A stretch of 47,879 nt of DNA, taken from a virus. The DNA lies in IMG/VR virus record IMGVR_UViG_3300017788_000040, positions 1 through 47,879 of that record; one strand, written 5' to 3'. The position numbers and the translations under genes are program-made. How positions within the stretch are numbered: position 1 is the stretch's first letter; each line of letters starts with the position of its first letter. The notes beneath the pieces were generated by a model. It was given only the letters and a program-made list of their open reading frames with translations, was not told the origin of the DNA and did no database searches. Below, in pieces: positions 14,801-21,512 of this stretch.

Positions 14801-17239
14801 TTCTTGTAATATAAATCCTTCAGTTGGATCTTTTGCACTAATAACTTCTTTTGGTACGACATAACGAACTTTAAATATTTTTTCATCTAAACTTCTCGAA
14901 TCTTCTGTTCTTAAGACATAAGAATCATTAGTTCTTTGTCCAATTCCAGATACTCCCTGAGATTGTAAAACTCTATAAATTTCATTATCAGTATTCGTAT
15001 AAACGAACCAATTTGAGTAGTTTGTATCCCATTGTAATGGATGACCAATGTTTCCGGGAAGTTTATCAGAAACTCTACTTTCTATACGAAGTTGAGATCC
15101 ACCATAAATTGTAATTGGTAAATTATTTTCAGAATTTGCCTTTGTAGAAGATATTTTAATTTCAATATTTGATGTTCTAATAGCATAATAAACTGTATGC
15201 GGTGAAATATTCTCTGGCAAATCTCCAGAGTCACTTATAATTCTAATCGTTTCTCCAGTTTGGATATTATGAGACCCTAAGGTTAATGTATTCGATGCTG
15301 GTCCAGAAACTACTTTATAAGTTTTTTCTGAAGTATTTGTTCCAGATGCTACTGTTGTTCCTGTTCCCAGGATATTATCAAGCATTTTAACAGTTGCTGT
15401 ACTTGTTCCTGCCCCAGCAACAACATATAATTTTTCATCAAATTTTGATCCTATTCTATATCCTTGAGTAATTGCTGGTGGTGGAGCATCGGCGTTATTA
15501 TATCCATAAAGATATAAATGACTTGAAATTCCAATTTGAGTTGTTAGGCCAACATCAATAGAAATCCAATCAATTTTTTCTTCATCACTTACAATTGCTC
15601 TCGGAGATATAATGTTTGTTATGTATCCGTGATTGTCTTTATCAAAAGATTCTTTTCTAAATCCTTCAGCATGAAGTGAATGTTGCCCAAAGTTAGAGTT
15701 TGAGTTTGTAATTGAAGCATCTCCACCACTTCTAACATCAAAATGATATGTAAATCCAATAGCAAATACAGAAACAATTTGGATAAAGGCATCATTCGAC
15801 ATCTTAATGTGACTGATTTCCCATCCACTTCTGTAAATTGCTCCAGAATCTAAATGATATACAGTATCTGGATTTGTGGAAGATGATTGAGTAGCAAGTG
15901 TTGCTCCTGTTTGTTTTGTTATTCCGATAGAATCATAAACTCTAGAAGATGGGTTATACTTTGCAAATGCTCTATCATCTTTTTGTAGAGACACAGCTGT
16001 AAACTGTGCCACAACCATTGAACGGAAACCAGATGCTTTACTTCCATCTGCATGCATTCCCTGCATTCCCCAAACAGAACGCAATGAGATATTAAAAATA
16101 TATGGAGATGCTCCAGATACAGTATCGGTTTCGATTGTAACAGTTGCTGAAGATACGCTAGGTGATGCTGGTAGATTTGCTCTAACAAAAGGAATTACAT
16201 ATGTAAACTGAGTAGCACTTAAAACGGATTGAACATTTGTAGATACATTATAGTCTTCTTCGGCAACTCCTTTAATCTTGATTGGTGTATTTGAAGTTAA
16301 ATTGTGTTCTGTAGATGTTGTAACTGTAATAACAGAACTCGGAGTAAACCCATCACCAGAAATAATATTTGAAATACTAATTGGATCTGAAGCAAAAGCA
16401 CCAACAATTTCCCATTCTGGACGTTGTTTCGCAAATCCAAGTGGAGAATCTGGATATTTTTGATCAATATCTCTACCAGATGCTAAATTAAAAGCATTTG
16501 ATAATTTACTATAATACATATCAAGATCGGTAAGATCATACCCAGAAGGATAATTTACACCGTCAGCATACTCAAAACAAGTTAATTTATGGTGAGAAAA
16601 AGTTGGTTTCGATCTATTATTTGAAGAAAAATCTTCTGGATCTGTATAAACTAAATCTACCTCATCACCATCAAAGATAGAAAATTGCCAAAAATAACAA
16701 GCACCAGTAACTCTAAATATTGCCGATCCTTTTACTTCAACATCTGTTGGATTTGGAATATATTTTGGTCGAATTTTTGTTTTTCTAAGGTCAAGACCAA
16801 CAATAGAAGTTCCTCTAGGTACAACAACTCCACCATGAATACTATTAAACTTATAAAGAATATTATCAGTTTGGGTTAAATCAAATATTGATTCTAAAGT
16901 CAAAGAAAGAGTTTCTTGAGCTGCGGTTTCTGCACCAGAGGGAGATACAGCTTTTGCCGTTCCTGATACGTTTTTAATCGCAAATCCTGGTCTGTTATCA
17001 ATTATATGATTACCAGGCATTAACAAAATTGTTGTTTTTTCAACTAAATCATTATTACTACCTCTCAAATAAGAAAATCTAGCTGATTCAAGAAGAGCTC
17101 TTTGAATAGTTTTAAAAGGTTGAGTTAAGGAATTTCCCTGATTAGTGATATCATCAGATGAATTGATATCATTTGGGTTAACGTAGAGTATTCTTCCTTC
17201 AGTACTCTTAATAAAATTCTCTAACTTGTTGAGAGGCAT
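11882..17239 (-). CDS. 1785-residue tail fibre with S74 chaperone domain
   Basis: The longest gene in the window. The N-terminal part (ILYVNPNDINSSDDITNQG, then QPFKTIQRALLESARFSYLRG) begins a parallel beta-helix-like domain. A long beta-rich shaft follows, then a region of short repeats (SKDTGSLILDGGIGIEKN, TGITGTLNVTGS) shared with the 1217-residue protein. The last 94 residues are a Peptidase_S74 intramolecular chaperone: SDRRLKDNIT carries the Ser1692/Lys1697 dyad, with GVIAQEVLEVLPEAV further on. In this family the trimeric chaperone folds the fibre and then cuts itself off just before the serine, so the mature protein should be about 1691 residues. It is probably a distal or side fibre. 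Confidence 0.88.
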   Translation of the reverse strand: MPLNKLENFIKSTEGRILYVNPNDINSSDDITNQGNSLTQPFKTIQRALLESARFSYLRGSNNDLVEKTTILLMPGNHIIDNRPGFAIKNVSGTAKAVSPSGAETAAQETLSLTLESIFDLTQTDNILYKFNSIHGGVVVPRGTSIVGLDLRKTKIRPKYIPNPTDVEVKGSAIFRVTGACYFWQFSIFDGDEVDLVYTDPEDFSSNNRSKPTFSHHKLTCFEYADGVNYPSGYDLTDLDMYYSKLSNAFNLASGRDIDQKYPDSPLGFAKQRPEWEIVGAFASDPISISNIISGDGFTPSSVITVTTSTEHNLTSNTPIKIKGVAEEDYNVSTNVQSVLSATQFTYVIPFVRANLPASPSVSSATVTIETDTVSGASPYIFNISLRSVWGMQGMHADGSKASGFRSMVVAQFTAVSLQKDDRAFAKYNPSSRVYDSIGITKQTGATLATQSSSTNPDTVYHLDSGAIYRSGWEISHIKMSNDAFIQIVSVFAIGFTYHFDVRSGGDASITNSNSNFGQHSLHAEGFRKESFDKDNHGYITNIISPRAIVSDEEKIDWISIDVGLTTQIGISSHLYLYGYNNADAPPPAITQGYRIGSKFDEKLYVVAGAGTSTATVKMLDNILGTGTTVASGTNTSEKTYKVVSGPASNTLTLGSHNIQTGETIRIISDSGDLPENISPHTVYYAIRTSNIEIKISSTKANSENNLPITIYGGSQLRIESRVSDKLPGNIGHPLQWDTNYSNWFVYTNTDNEIYRVLQSQGVSGIGQRTNDSYVLRTEDSRSLDEKIFKVRYVVPKEVISAKDPTEGFILQESSTTSVRANTDFALSSITGSDIEYNRNPRFISTCTVASNVVTSIADLPHNLQVGDHVNIKNVTSTTNSSGANNIGFNGTFEVSQIVNANTFRYSSTDVNGVVHNLGTFTNNTHIRSSSLPRFERNDLRKNLYIYRKETITPYIYGVQDGIYHLYITDADRSLPTEFTSYKYSQQIEDLYPQLDKDNHNDSQRSAVSFAKRSPVGEVVTSDLKKSTTRESLDKTLKTFGVGLSITGVSTSSTSSTITFDREHKFSGIATYNSFSGGNGYNNGTFYNVKLFNNETTTWDGATSKVVISGGSIQSVNIINGGSGYTNGEELDFDTSTIGSGVGAGLTVTTSGISTNIGDVVQITGIGTTADGYYRITSVPAKNQISVAHTGGDPIIVSGSYVLPLGPSVKVSSSTTYDSVTGITTITCSNGHELYSGNKFRIIDQNNNNLGDYTVKERLSVTSLTIRSSSSVGGTPFYLLKHGISSNDSISDSSKENLEIRSFTFYDNDCLVLGEDISASSTSFQVSLTSSGIGTLSRFPLGTYLEVGGEIMRIVTSTLTGTNNNEITVIRGVLGTLISQHKTGSFIKKIKPIPVEVRRPSIARASGHTFEYLGYGPGNYSTGLPQVQVRSLNEREVFLSQSQEKSAGVIVYTGMNNDGEFYIGNKKVSSATGQERSFDTPIPTVTGQETGILSVVFDEIVVKERIKVEGGNSRTVLSQFDGPVTFNSETKFNDTLNLNDNLRVTGHAEFLNTTQSTSKDTGSLILDGGIGIEKNANIGGNLGLTGSATIGGNTGITGTLNVTGSTLLSSSLTVNGNTTLGNDASDVVNITGRLDVDNIRLDGNTFSTTSGNLTIDSTGGTTTISDALNISGNTAITGELTVTGDITAFYSSDRRLKDNITVIGTPLSKVLSISGNTYTWNQISGKEGNDIGVIAQEVLEVLPEAVITRDNGYLAVDYHKIVPLLIEAVKELSSKVDALEKNTDK
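11883..11890 (-). promoter_or_regulatory. T4-type late promoter motif GATAAATA
   Basis: GATAAATA on the minus strand, 17 bases before the ATG at 11865, overlapping the TAA stop of the long fibre gene. Confidence 0.55.
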
Positions 17240-17271
17240 CGGATTATAACAACCAAAATATTTCTATGTTT

Positions 17272-17279
17272 TATTTATC
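17272..17279 (-). promoter_or_regulatory. T4-type late promoter motif GATAAATA
   Basis: GATAAATA on the minus strand, 32 bases before the ATG of the 1785-residue fibre gene. The TAA within the motif is the stop codon of the gene ending at 17275. Confidence 0.6.
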
Positions 17280-17580
17280 CCATTAAATCCTCCTCATTAT
17301 ATTCATATTCCACATCATCTGGCATATCTTCAGGGTTCTCTAACTCAACTGGAAAGAAGCAAGGATGCACTTCCTCGTCAATTAAGTAGAATGAGTTTCT
17401 ATACAAATCTTCTGGTTCATATGTGCGGTTCTGGTCTGCTAATCTACATAAGTCCTGATCGTATAAGTGCCCGTCTGGTAGTTCATCAAACGTGAAAGGA
17501 ACGTGATTGATGAAATACATCTTCACGATCATTCTGCCGTTATCATACCAGCAGTATGCGTGATCAATACGATAAGACAT
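17275..17580 (-). CDS. Acidic hypothetical protein
   Basis: 101 residues from the ATG at 17580 (MSYRIDHAYCWYDNGRMIV). A longer in-frame extension would run into the tRNA-Leu gene, so the internal ATG is preferred. The protein is aromatic and beta-type at first, then strongly acidic (ELENPEDMPDDVEYEYNEED). An acidic, compact early protein of this kind could be a DNA mimic or an inhibitor, but nothing proves it. It shares a sigma70 promoter at 17695-17723 with tRNA-Leu, so the two are probably cotranscribed. Family not recognised. Confidence 0.7.
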   Translation of the reverse strand: MSYRIDHAYCWYDNGRMIVKMYFINHVPFTFDELPDGHLYDQDLCRLADQNRTYEPEDLYRNSFYLIDEEVHPCFFPVELENPEDMPDDVEYEYNEEDLMG

Positions 17581-17612
17581 AGGGTTTTCCCATATCTTAT
17601 ATTTATTTTCAG

Positions 17613-17685
17613 TAGCGATGGTGGGATTCGAACCCACCCTTGAACGATTTTAAGTCGTTTGCCTCTTCCGCTGGGCTACATCGCC
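17613..17685 (-). tRNA. tRNA-Leu (UAA), short variable loop
   Basis: A 73-base cloverleaf. Acceptor GGCGATG/CATCGCT (one G-U pair at the end), a three-pair D stem, anticodon stem AACGA/TCGTT with loop CTTAAAA (anticodon UAA), variable loop CAAGG of five bases, and T arm GTGGG-TTCGAAT-CCCAC. Discriminator A; the CCA end is not encoded. Bacterial tRNA-Leu is normally class II with a long variable arm of ten or more bases, which is absent here. It reads UUA, a codon favoured in this AT-rich genome. Confidence 0.88.
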
Positions 17686-17694
17686 AATGAAACC

Positions 17695-17723
17695 ATTATA
17701 ACTCTTAGAGTTTGAATGGTCAA
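17695..17723 (-). promoter_or_regulatory. sigma70-like promoter of tRNA-Leu
   Basis: TTGACC (17718-17723), 17-base spacer, TATAAT (17695-17700) on the minus strand. The -35 box lies one base from the 3' end of the preceding tRNA gene, so this promoter is fitted exactly between two tRNAs. Confidence 0.7.
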
Positions 17724-17724
17724 G

Positions 17725-17797
17725 TGCTCCTTGAGGGGATCGAACCCACCTCACATCGATTATGAGTCGATTGCTTTCACCAGATAGCTAAAGGAGC
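17725..17797 (-). tRNA. tRNA with CAU anticodon (Met, or Ile2)
   Basis: 73 bases: acceptor GCTCCTT/AAGGAGC (seven perfect pairs), anticodon stem ATCGA/TCGAT with loop CTCATAA (anticodon CAU), T loop TTCGATC with one mismatch in the T stem, discriminator A, no encoded CCA. CAU can be elongator Met or, if modified to lysidine by host TilS, Ile reading AUA. Because a separate tRNA-Ile(UAU) lies two bases away, Met is more likely. Confidence 0.88.
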
Positions 17798-17799
17798 GA

Positions 17800-17871
17800 T
17801 GGGAATACTGGGAGTTGAACCCAGACTAAGCCCTTATAAGGAGCCCGCTCTAACCATTAAGCTATACTCCC
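17800..17871 (-). tRNA. tRNA-Ile (UAU)
   Basis: 72 bases: acceptor GGGAGTA/TATTCCC, D arm with GGTTAGAGC, anticodon stem GGCTC/GGGCT with loop CTTATAA (anticodon UAU), T arm CTGGG-TTCAACT-CCCAG, discriminator A, no encoded CCA. Most bacteria read AUA with a lysidine-modified CAU tRNA; a direct UAU tRNA is uncommon in hosts. It would help translate AUA codons in AT-rich phage mRNAs. Confidence 0.88.
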
Positions 17872-17873
17872 AC

Positions 17874-17892
17874 AAAACCCTGAATTCAGGGT
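17874..17892 (-). terminator. Weak hairpin between antitoxin-like gene and tRNAs
   Basis: Minus-strand ACCCTG-AATT-CAGGGT followed by TTTT. The 14-base core CCCTGAATTCAGGG is a perfect palindrome and contains the TGA stop of the antitoxin-like gene. It could be a leaky terminator or a processing signal just before the 5' end of tRNA-Ile. Confidence 0.4.
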
Positions 17893-18059
17893 GCTTCGTT
17901 GTTTAGTTCGGTGTGTATTCGTATAATCTCCTCGTCTGCGGGCATCATCACTGCTGTCTGCCCGTCTTCGTTGACGATACCTAAACTCTCTCCATTTTCA
18001 ACACGTTCCATCAGTTCATCAAACCTCTCTTGAAACTCTTCCACAGTGAAAACTTCCAT
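17886..18059 (-). CDS. Phd/YefM-type antitoxin-like protein
   Basis: 57 residues from the ATG at 18059: MEVFTVEEFQERFDELMERV, then ENGESLGIVNEDGQTAVMMP. This is the compact Phd/YefM N-terminal fold (a strand, a helix with the F-x-x-x-hydrophobic pattern, then a two-stranded hairpin that ends in VMMP), which binds DNA and represses. No toxin gene (Doc, RelE or YoeB type) is adjacent, so it is an orphan; from memory, orphan Phd-like proteins occur in other cyanophages. It could neutralise a host toxin or act as a regulator. It lies between a small early gene and the tRNA cluster behind the promoter at 18304-18332. Confidence 0.75.
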   Translation of the reverse strand: MEVFTVEEFQERFDELMERVENGESLGIVNEDGQTAVMMPADEEIIRIHTELNNEAP

Positions 18060-18070
18060 TGTCCTGTTAT

Positions 18071-18277
18071 TTAGTTTTGCTCACCACGAATGGCAAGGTC
18101 AGCATACTCGATTTGCTCAGGGTCCAGTTGTGCAGTCACAACTTCCAGAACGTTCATAAACTCTTGGACGGTATCACATTCTACACGACGCTCACTGCCT
18201 TGATCGCTCAGCAGCAGGAAGGTGCGAGTGCATACGTCAATCACAATACCCTGTACGGTTTCTTGTGCGGTGCTCAT
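18071..18277 (-). CDS. Small hypothetical early protein
   Basis: 68 residues, MSTAQETVQGIVIDVCTRTF onward. It has a beta-type start (GIVIDVCTRTFLLLSDQG) that looks like a small barrel, then a helix (TVQEFMNVLEVVTAQLDPEQ). It is the first gene behind a perfect consensus promoter (18304-18332) and is followed 11 bases later by the Phd-like gene. The sequence gives no specific function. Confidence 0.75.
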   Translation of the reverse strand: MSTAQETVQGIVIDVCTRTFLLLSDQGSERRVECDTVQEFMNVLEVVTAQLDPEQIEYADLAIRGEQN

Positions 18278-18303
18278 TAGGTGGTTCCGTTGATTACCCC
18301 CAT

Positions 18304-18332
18304 ATTATAAGGGGTCTTGGCACTGGTGTCAA
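18304..18332 (-). promoter_or_regulatory. Perfect consensus sigma70 promoter
   Basis: TTGACA (18327-18332), 17-base spacer, TATAAT (18304-18309) on the minus strand with no mismatch. It drives the small gene at 18277, the Phd-like gene and probably the first two tRNAs. Confidence 0.85.
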
Positions 18333-18337
18333 GGGGA

Positions 18338-18805
18338 TTAAACAAAATTAATATTGACAACAATTCTAGCAGGTTGATCAGTGCATGTTGTGCCAGTATG
18401 TTTGATATTACTATCAAATATTACTATTCTATTTTTAACACTCTTAACAGTTTTCCCAGTATCAAATAAAGTGTATCCATCATTTGTATTTAAATACAAA
18501 ATAGCAGTAGTTATATCAGAGTAATCCGTATGCCATGCATCAATATGCTCTATTATTTTTTCTGTTTTTGGATTTAAATTTGCTTTTATTCTAACTAAAG
18601 ACTTTACATTTAATTTTTCTCTTAAAAATCTTACATATCTAAAATATCCAGATGGTTCATCATTTTGATAAAAGCAATGAGTGAATTGGCAATATTGACT
18701 TTCACTAACAACCTTTCCAAAAAACCAAGGAAATTCACAATCAGATATTAAATTAAAAATTTGATTAAATTCACTATCAGATAAAAAATCATCAATAATT
18801 TTCAT
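18338..18805 (-). CDS. 2OG-Fe(II) oxygenase (prolyl-hydroxylase-like)
   Basis: 155 residues. The iron ligands are H92-x-D94 (AWHTDYSD) and H136 (KHTGTT), with R147 (ARIVVN) as the likely 2-oxoglutarate anchor, in the usual double-stranded beta-helix spacing. The protein is short but covers the core fold. Such oxygenases are common in T4-like cyanophages, with unproven substrates. Its nearest neighbours are tail genes, including two collagen-like fibres, so proline or lysine hydroxylation of fibre proteins is a reasonable guess. It overlaps no other gene and follows an assembly-chaperone-like gene by five bases. Confidence 0.85.
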   Translation of the reverse strand: MKIIDDFLSDSEFNQIFNLISDCEFPWFFGKVVSESQYCQFTHCFYQNDEPSGYFRYVRFLREKLNVKSLVRIKANLNPKTEKIIEHIDAWHTDYSDITTAILYLNTNDGYTLFDTGKTVKSVKNRIVIFDSNIKHTGTTCTDQPARIVVNINFV

Positions 18806-18810
18806 AAAAA

Positions 18811-19293
18811 TTAACTAGGAGGAACTGGCCACTGATCATGAGATTCATCATTCATTTCTTTGGCAGTTACTGTGATCGATTGAGGTAAATCTCTTAATTG
18901 TTGACGATAATTTTTCCAAGATTCTTTTTCAGATTCTGATAATGGAGAATCAGGCATTTGAGTCCAGTCGCTATCATAAAGTAAACAATTTCTTATTTTT
19001 CTAAAAATTCTATCCCAATTTGTAGTTCTTTCAATTTCTTCTTGTTTTTCAATTTCTTCAATTTCTAGACCTTCCTTATGACGCATAAAGATATCATATC
19101 CTTCTTGATAGATTCCCAAACTTTCTATTTTTTCATTTAGTGAATTATCACTATACTCAATTTCTCCCCAAGTGTCATACCACTGAAGGGCATGAACATT
19201 TTCTGGGCACCAAGACCAATCTGTGGTTATTCCAGAATAAGTATGTCCATCAACGATAATTGCTTTGTCGGAAGGGACAATAGTAAGTCTCAT
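18811..19293 (-). CDS. Tail assembly chaperone-like protein (APC domain)
   Basis: 160 residues. The C-terminal part carries the pattern of the phage tail-assembly chaperone (APC) domain: RNCLLYDSDWTQMPDSPLS, then WKNYRQQLRDLPQSI. The first 60 residues are beta-type (IIVDGHTYSGITTDWSW), and a charged helix lies between (EIEEIEKQEEIERT). Proteins with this domain are encoded next to tail-fibre genes and help fibre assembly or attachment. It overlaps the gene upstream by four bases (ATGA). The position before two fibre genes supports the role. Confidence 0.75.
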   Translation of the reverse strand: MRLTIVPSDKAIIVDGHTYSGITTDWSWCPENVHALQWYDTWGEIEYSDNSLNEKIESLGIYQEGYDIFMRHKEGLEIEEIEKQEEIERTTNWDRIFRKIRNCLLYDSDWTQMPDSPLSESEKESWKNYRQQLRDLPQSITVTAKEMNDESHDQWPVPPS

Positions 19294-19634
19294 TCTTCTT
19301 TAGGTTCATCTAACATATTTATTGGTATATTTAGTGGTGATACCTGTGCTGGGATCACAGTTTGCTGTAAGGCATTATAATAAATTTCTTGATTTTGTTG
19401 ATTTGCCCTAACAACTTCATTTCTGAAAGATTCTACAGCTGCTCCCGTCTGGTTTGATTTCTGAGCAATTTCAACAGCCATAATTGGCATCCAAGTTACG
19501 GCACAACCCCATTCATCTACGGGTTCTCCAGTATTTGGATTTGTTCCTCTCATTTGTGTAAACCAAGCACACTTAATACCTACACAATCTTTTTTAATAA
19601 GAGGACAAAAATTACCAGGTTTAATTTTAGCCAT
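19290..19634 (-). CDS. Conserved phage protein with N-terminal cysteine cluster
   Basis: 114 residues. The first 45 residues hold four cysteines (FCPLIKKDCVGIKCAWF and later WGCAVTW), a possible metal site. Residues 47-75 form a helix (MPIMAVEIAQKSNQTGAAVE). The C-terminus is Gln/Pro-rich. From memory, similar small proteins lie between tail genes in marine phages. It is coupled to the chaperone-like gene by an ATGA overlap. Function unknown; metal binding is inferred from cysteine content only. Confidence 0.75.
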   Translation of the reverse strand: MAKIKPGNFCPLIKKDCVGIKCAWFTQMRGTNPNTGEPVDEWGCAVTWMPIMAVEIAQKSNQTGAAVESFRNEVVRANQQNQEIYYNALQQTVIPAQVSPLNIPINMLDEPKEE

Positions 19635-19658
19635 AATTTATATGTGAAATATAGTTAT

Positions 19659-19667
19659 ATTATAACA
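19659..19667 (-). promoter_or_regulatory. Possible extended -10 promoter
   Basis: TGTTATAAT on the minus strand, 25 bases before the ATG at 19634. No -35 match. It could start the run 19634 to 18338 independently of the fibre genes. Confidence 0.4.
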
Positions 19668-19676
19668 TCAAAATTA

Positions 19677-20330
19677 CTAAAGATGTCTTCTTAAAATTGA
19701 ATGGCGAACTCCATCTATCATAAACTTCGAAGTTTCATAATCATTCATATCAAAATAATTTAATGATTCTGACAATGATGAATATAAACTTCTCATCCAT
19801 GGATCATTTATCATGGAAGTGCTCCAAAATACGATACATAATCTTTCACCAGAAGTTATAGTATTTACTTTATGAAGTATACCAGTATTATAAGTAATTG
19901 CTTCACCAGGATTTAATTTTATTTTTCTCTCTTCATTATTAATACTTAAACAAAGTTCTCCACCCTCATACATTTCTTTTTCTGAAAGAAATAATGTTGT
20001 ACTATAATGTCCATTAAATCCATCATCATGATGTAAGTGATAATAATCACCGACGTTCATTTTTGTTATTGTCGATATTCCCGTACTTTTAGCAACAGTA
20101 AAATTTAAAAATTTATTATCATTATCTAAAGAACTCATTACAATTGAATGAATTTTTTGAATCAAAGAATAATTAGAAAGTCTTTTTAATTTTTTAATTT
20201 TATGAGACCCATTTGTAACTGTTGAAAGACCATCAATCCAATCTTTTTCAGAAGAAATGGATAAAAGATTAAGAATTAGTTCAATATCTTTGTCAGATAA
20301 CAATTTTCTAATATAAAAAGAATCATTCAT
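19677..20330 (-). CDS. 2OG-Fe(II) oxygenase, PKHD/prolyl 4-hydroxylase type
   Basis: 217 residues. The metal site is in HLHHDDGFNG (residues 98-107, H101/D103 or H100/D102) with the distal H153 (GILHKVNTI) and R163 (SGERLCIVFW) for 2-oxoglutarate. GGELCLSI and NPGEAITYNTG match the PKHD-type pattern, where GG-x-L and P-x-x-A-hydrophobic precede the distal histidine. The length is normal for the family. It lies directly downstream of a collagen-like fibre gene (16-base gap) and is probably cotranscribed with it, which makes the fibre a candidate substrate. That link is inference. Confidence 0.88.
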   Translation of the reverse strand: MNDSFYIRKLLSDKDIELILNLLSISSEKDWIDGLSTVTNGSHKIKKLKRLSNYSLIQKIHSIVMSSLDNDNKFLNFTVAKSTGISTITKMNVGDYYHLHHDDGFNGHYSTTLFLSEKEMYEGGELCLSINNEERKIKLNPGEAITYNTGILHKVNTITSGERLCIVFWSTSMINDPWMRSLYSSLSESLNYFDMNDYETSKFMIDGVRHSILRRHL

Positions 20331-20346
20331 ACTATAATTTTCAAAA

Positions 20347-21450
20347 TCAATCTTTACTACAAATTATAACATCAATATATTGAACATCAAAGTCTAATGC
20401 TGATCCACTAAATGATGCTGTGTTAGCGTGTGTGTGGGATCCACCACCACCTGTAGAGGTAGTTGGCGCCGATTGACCCCCATAATCATATCCATAGGCG
20501 CCAGTGGGGACTTCGTATGGTCCGCCTTGGCCATTCCAGGTGGGGTCACCATGATAGTGAGATGGCATTTCATTTATAGTTAATGTAAATGCAGCATTAG
20601 ACATTGTAACACTACCAGAAGGAGTTCTTGATGTAAATACACTCGTAAATGCTGTTGAACCTCCGATACCTCCACCAGTCCCAGACACAACTCTTAGTGC
20701 TTTGTTATTTTGAGTTGTAACCTTTGTCCATCCTGTAGGTGCGTTTGCTTGATAAAGTAAAAATACCGATCCAGAAGGAATTACAGCAGATGCAGAACCC
20801 GTTGCTCCTTGAGTGCCTTGAATACTAGATCCAGTTAATCCCTGTGATCCTTGAGCACCTGATCCACCAGATCCTCCAGAAAGACCTTGAGTGCCTTGAA
20901 TACTAGATCCAGTTAATCCCTGTGATCCTTGAGCACCTGATCCACCAGATCCTCCAGAAAGACCTTGTGTTCCTTGAGTTCCTTGTGTTCCTTGGGTTCC
21001 TTGAGTAGCAGTACCAGTGGTTCCTTGGGTTCCTTGGGTTCCTTGAGTTCCTTGAGTTCCTTGAGTTCCTTGTGTACCTTGAGTTCCCTGTGTACCTTGA
21101 GTTCCTTGTGTACCTTGAGTTCCTTGTGTACCTTGAGTTCCTTGAGTGCCCTGAACACCTTGGACTCCTTGATTACTTAATCCTTGGGTTCCCTGAATTC
21201 CCTGAATTCCTTGTGGTCCCCCCAGTCCTTGAAGACCAGCAACAAAAGAATCTATCCACCTAACACCATCACCAGTAGAAACTAAAACGGAACTGGCAGT
21301 TCCTACGTTATTATACTTATCAATAAGTTCTCCAGAAAATTTTAAACTACCATCTATTTCTACAGTTGTTCCAATACCTACTTTGGCACCACCTGTGGTA
21401 GTATATGTTAATTTTTTAGCAACTTGAGATAACTCGAATGGGATTGCCAT
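20347..21450 (-). CDS. Collagen-like tail fibre with collar-type tip
   Basis: 367 residues in three parts. Residues 1-70 are a beta-type anchor containing VGIGTTVEIDGSLKFSG. Residues 75-212 are collagen-like Gly-x-y triplets, mostly GTQ, interrupted by GTTGTA and by two identical 26-residue units. The last 150 residues are a tip domain: GSVFLLYQANAPTGWTKVT, RTPSGSVTMSN, EMPSHYHGD and GSHTHANT, the pattern of phage tail-collar/gp12-type domains with His residues that bind metal in trimers. The tip is paralogous to that of the next fibre gene. An AATAAATA motif lies 22 bases upstream. Confidence 0.85.
   Translation of the reverse strand: MAIPFELSQVAKKLTYTTTGGAKVGIGTTVEIDGSLKFSGELIDKYNNVGTASSVLVSTGDGVRWIDSFVAGLQGLGGPQGIQGIQGTQGLSNQGVQGVQGTQGTQGTQGTQGTQGTQGTQGTQGTQGTQGTQGTQGTQGTQGTTGTATQGTQGTQGTQGTQGLSGGSGGSGAQGSQGLTGSSIQGTQGLSGGSGGSGAQGSQGLTGSSIQGTQGATGSASAVIPSGSVFLLYQANAPTGWTKVTTQNNKALRVVSGTGGGIGGSTAFTSVFTSRTPSGSVTMSNAAFTLTINEMPSHYHGDPTWNGQGGPYEVPTGAYGYDYGGQSAPTTSTGGGGSHTHANTASFSGSALDFDVQYIDVIICSKD
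20807..20962 (-). repeat. Perfect tandem duplication, 78 bases x 2
   Basis: Two 78-base copies (20807-20884 and 20885-20962) that are identical base for base. Each encodes a 26-residue unit containing LSGGSGGSGAQGSQ and LTGSSIQGTQ in the collagen-like fibre. Identity at silent sites means the duplication is recent or kept uniform by recombination. Confidence 0.9.
20963..21228 (-). repeat. Collagen-like GTQ triplet array
   Basis: Nine-base repeats of the type ggttccttg on the plus strand encode Gly-Thr-Gln on the minus strand. Synonymous variation (ccttgagtt, ccttgtgta, ccttgggtt) shows partial homogenisation. Confidence 0.9.
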
Positions 21451-21471
21451 TTTATTAAGACATCCTCAAAA

Positions 21472-21479
21472 TATTTATT
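21472..21479 (-). promoter_or_regulatory. T4-type late promoter motif AATAAATA
   Basis: AATAAATA on the minus strand, 21 bases before the ATG at 21450, in a true intergenic gap of 62 bases between the two collagen-like fibre genes. It is the only late motif here that does not touch an upstream stop codon. Confidence 0.6.
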
Positions 21480-21512
21480 TTGATAAGGGAAGTGGTAAAT
21501 ATTTTCATTTTA

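Noticed and set aside
17581-17637. N-terminal extension of the gene ending at 17275 to a start at 17637
   Set aside because: It would place coding sequence inside the T arm of tRNA-Leu. The ATG at 17580 is downstream of the tRNA and gives a sensible protein.
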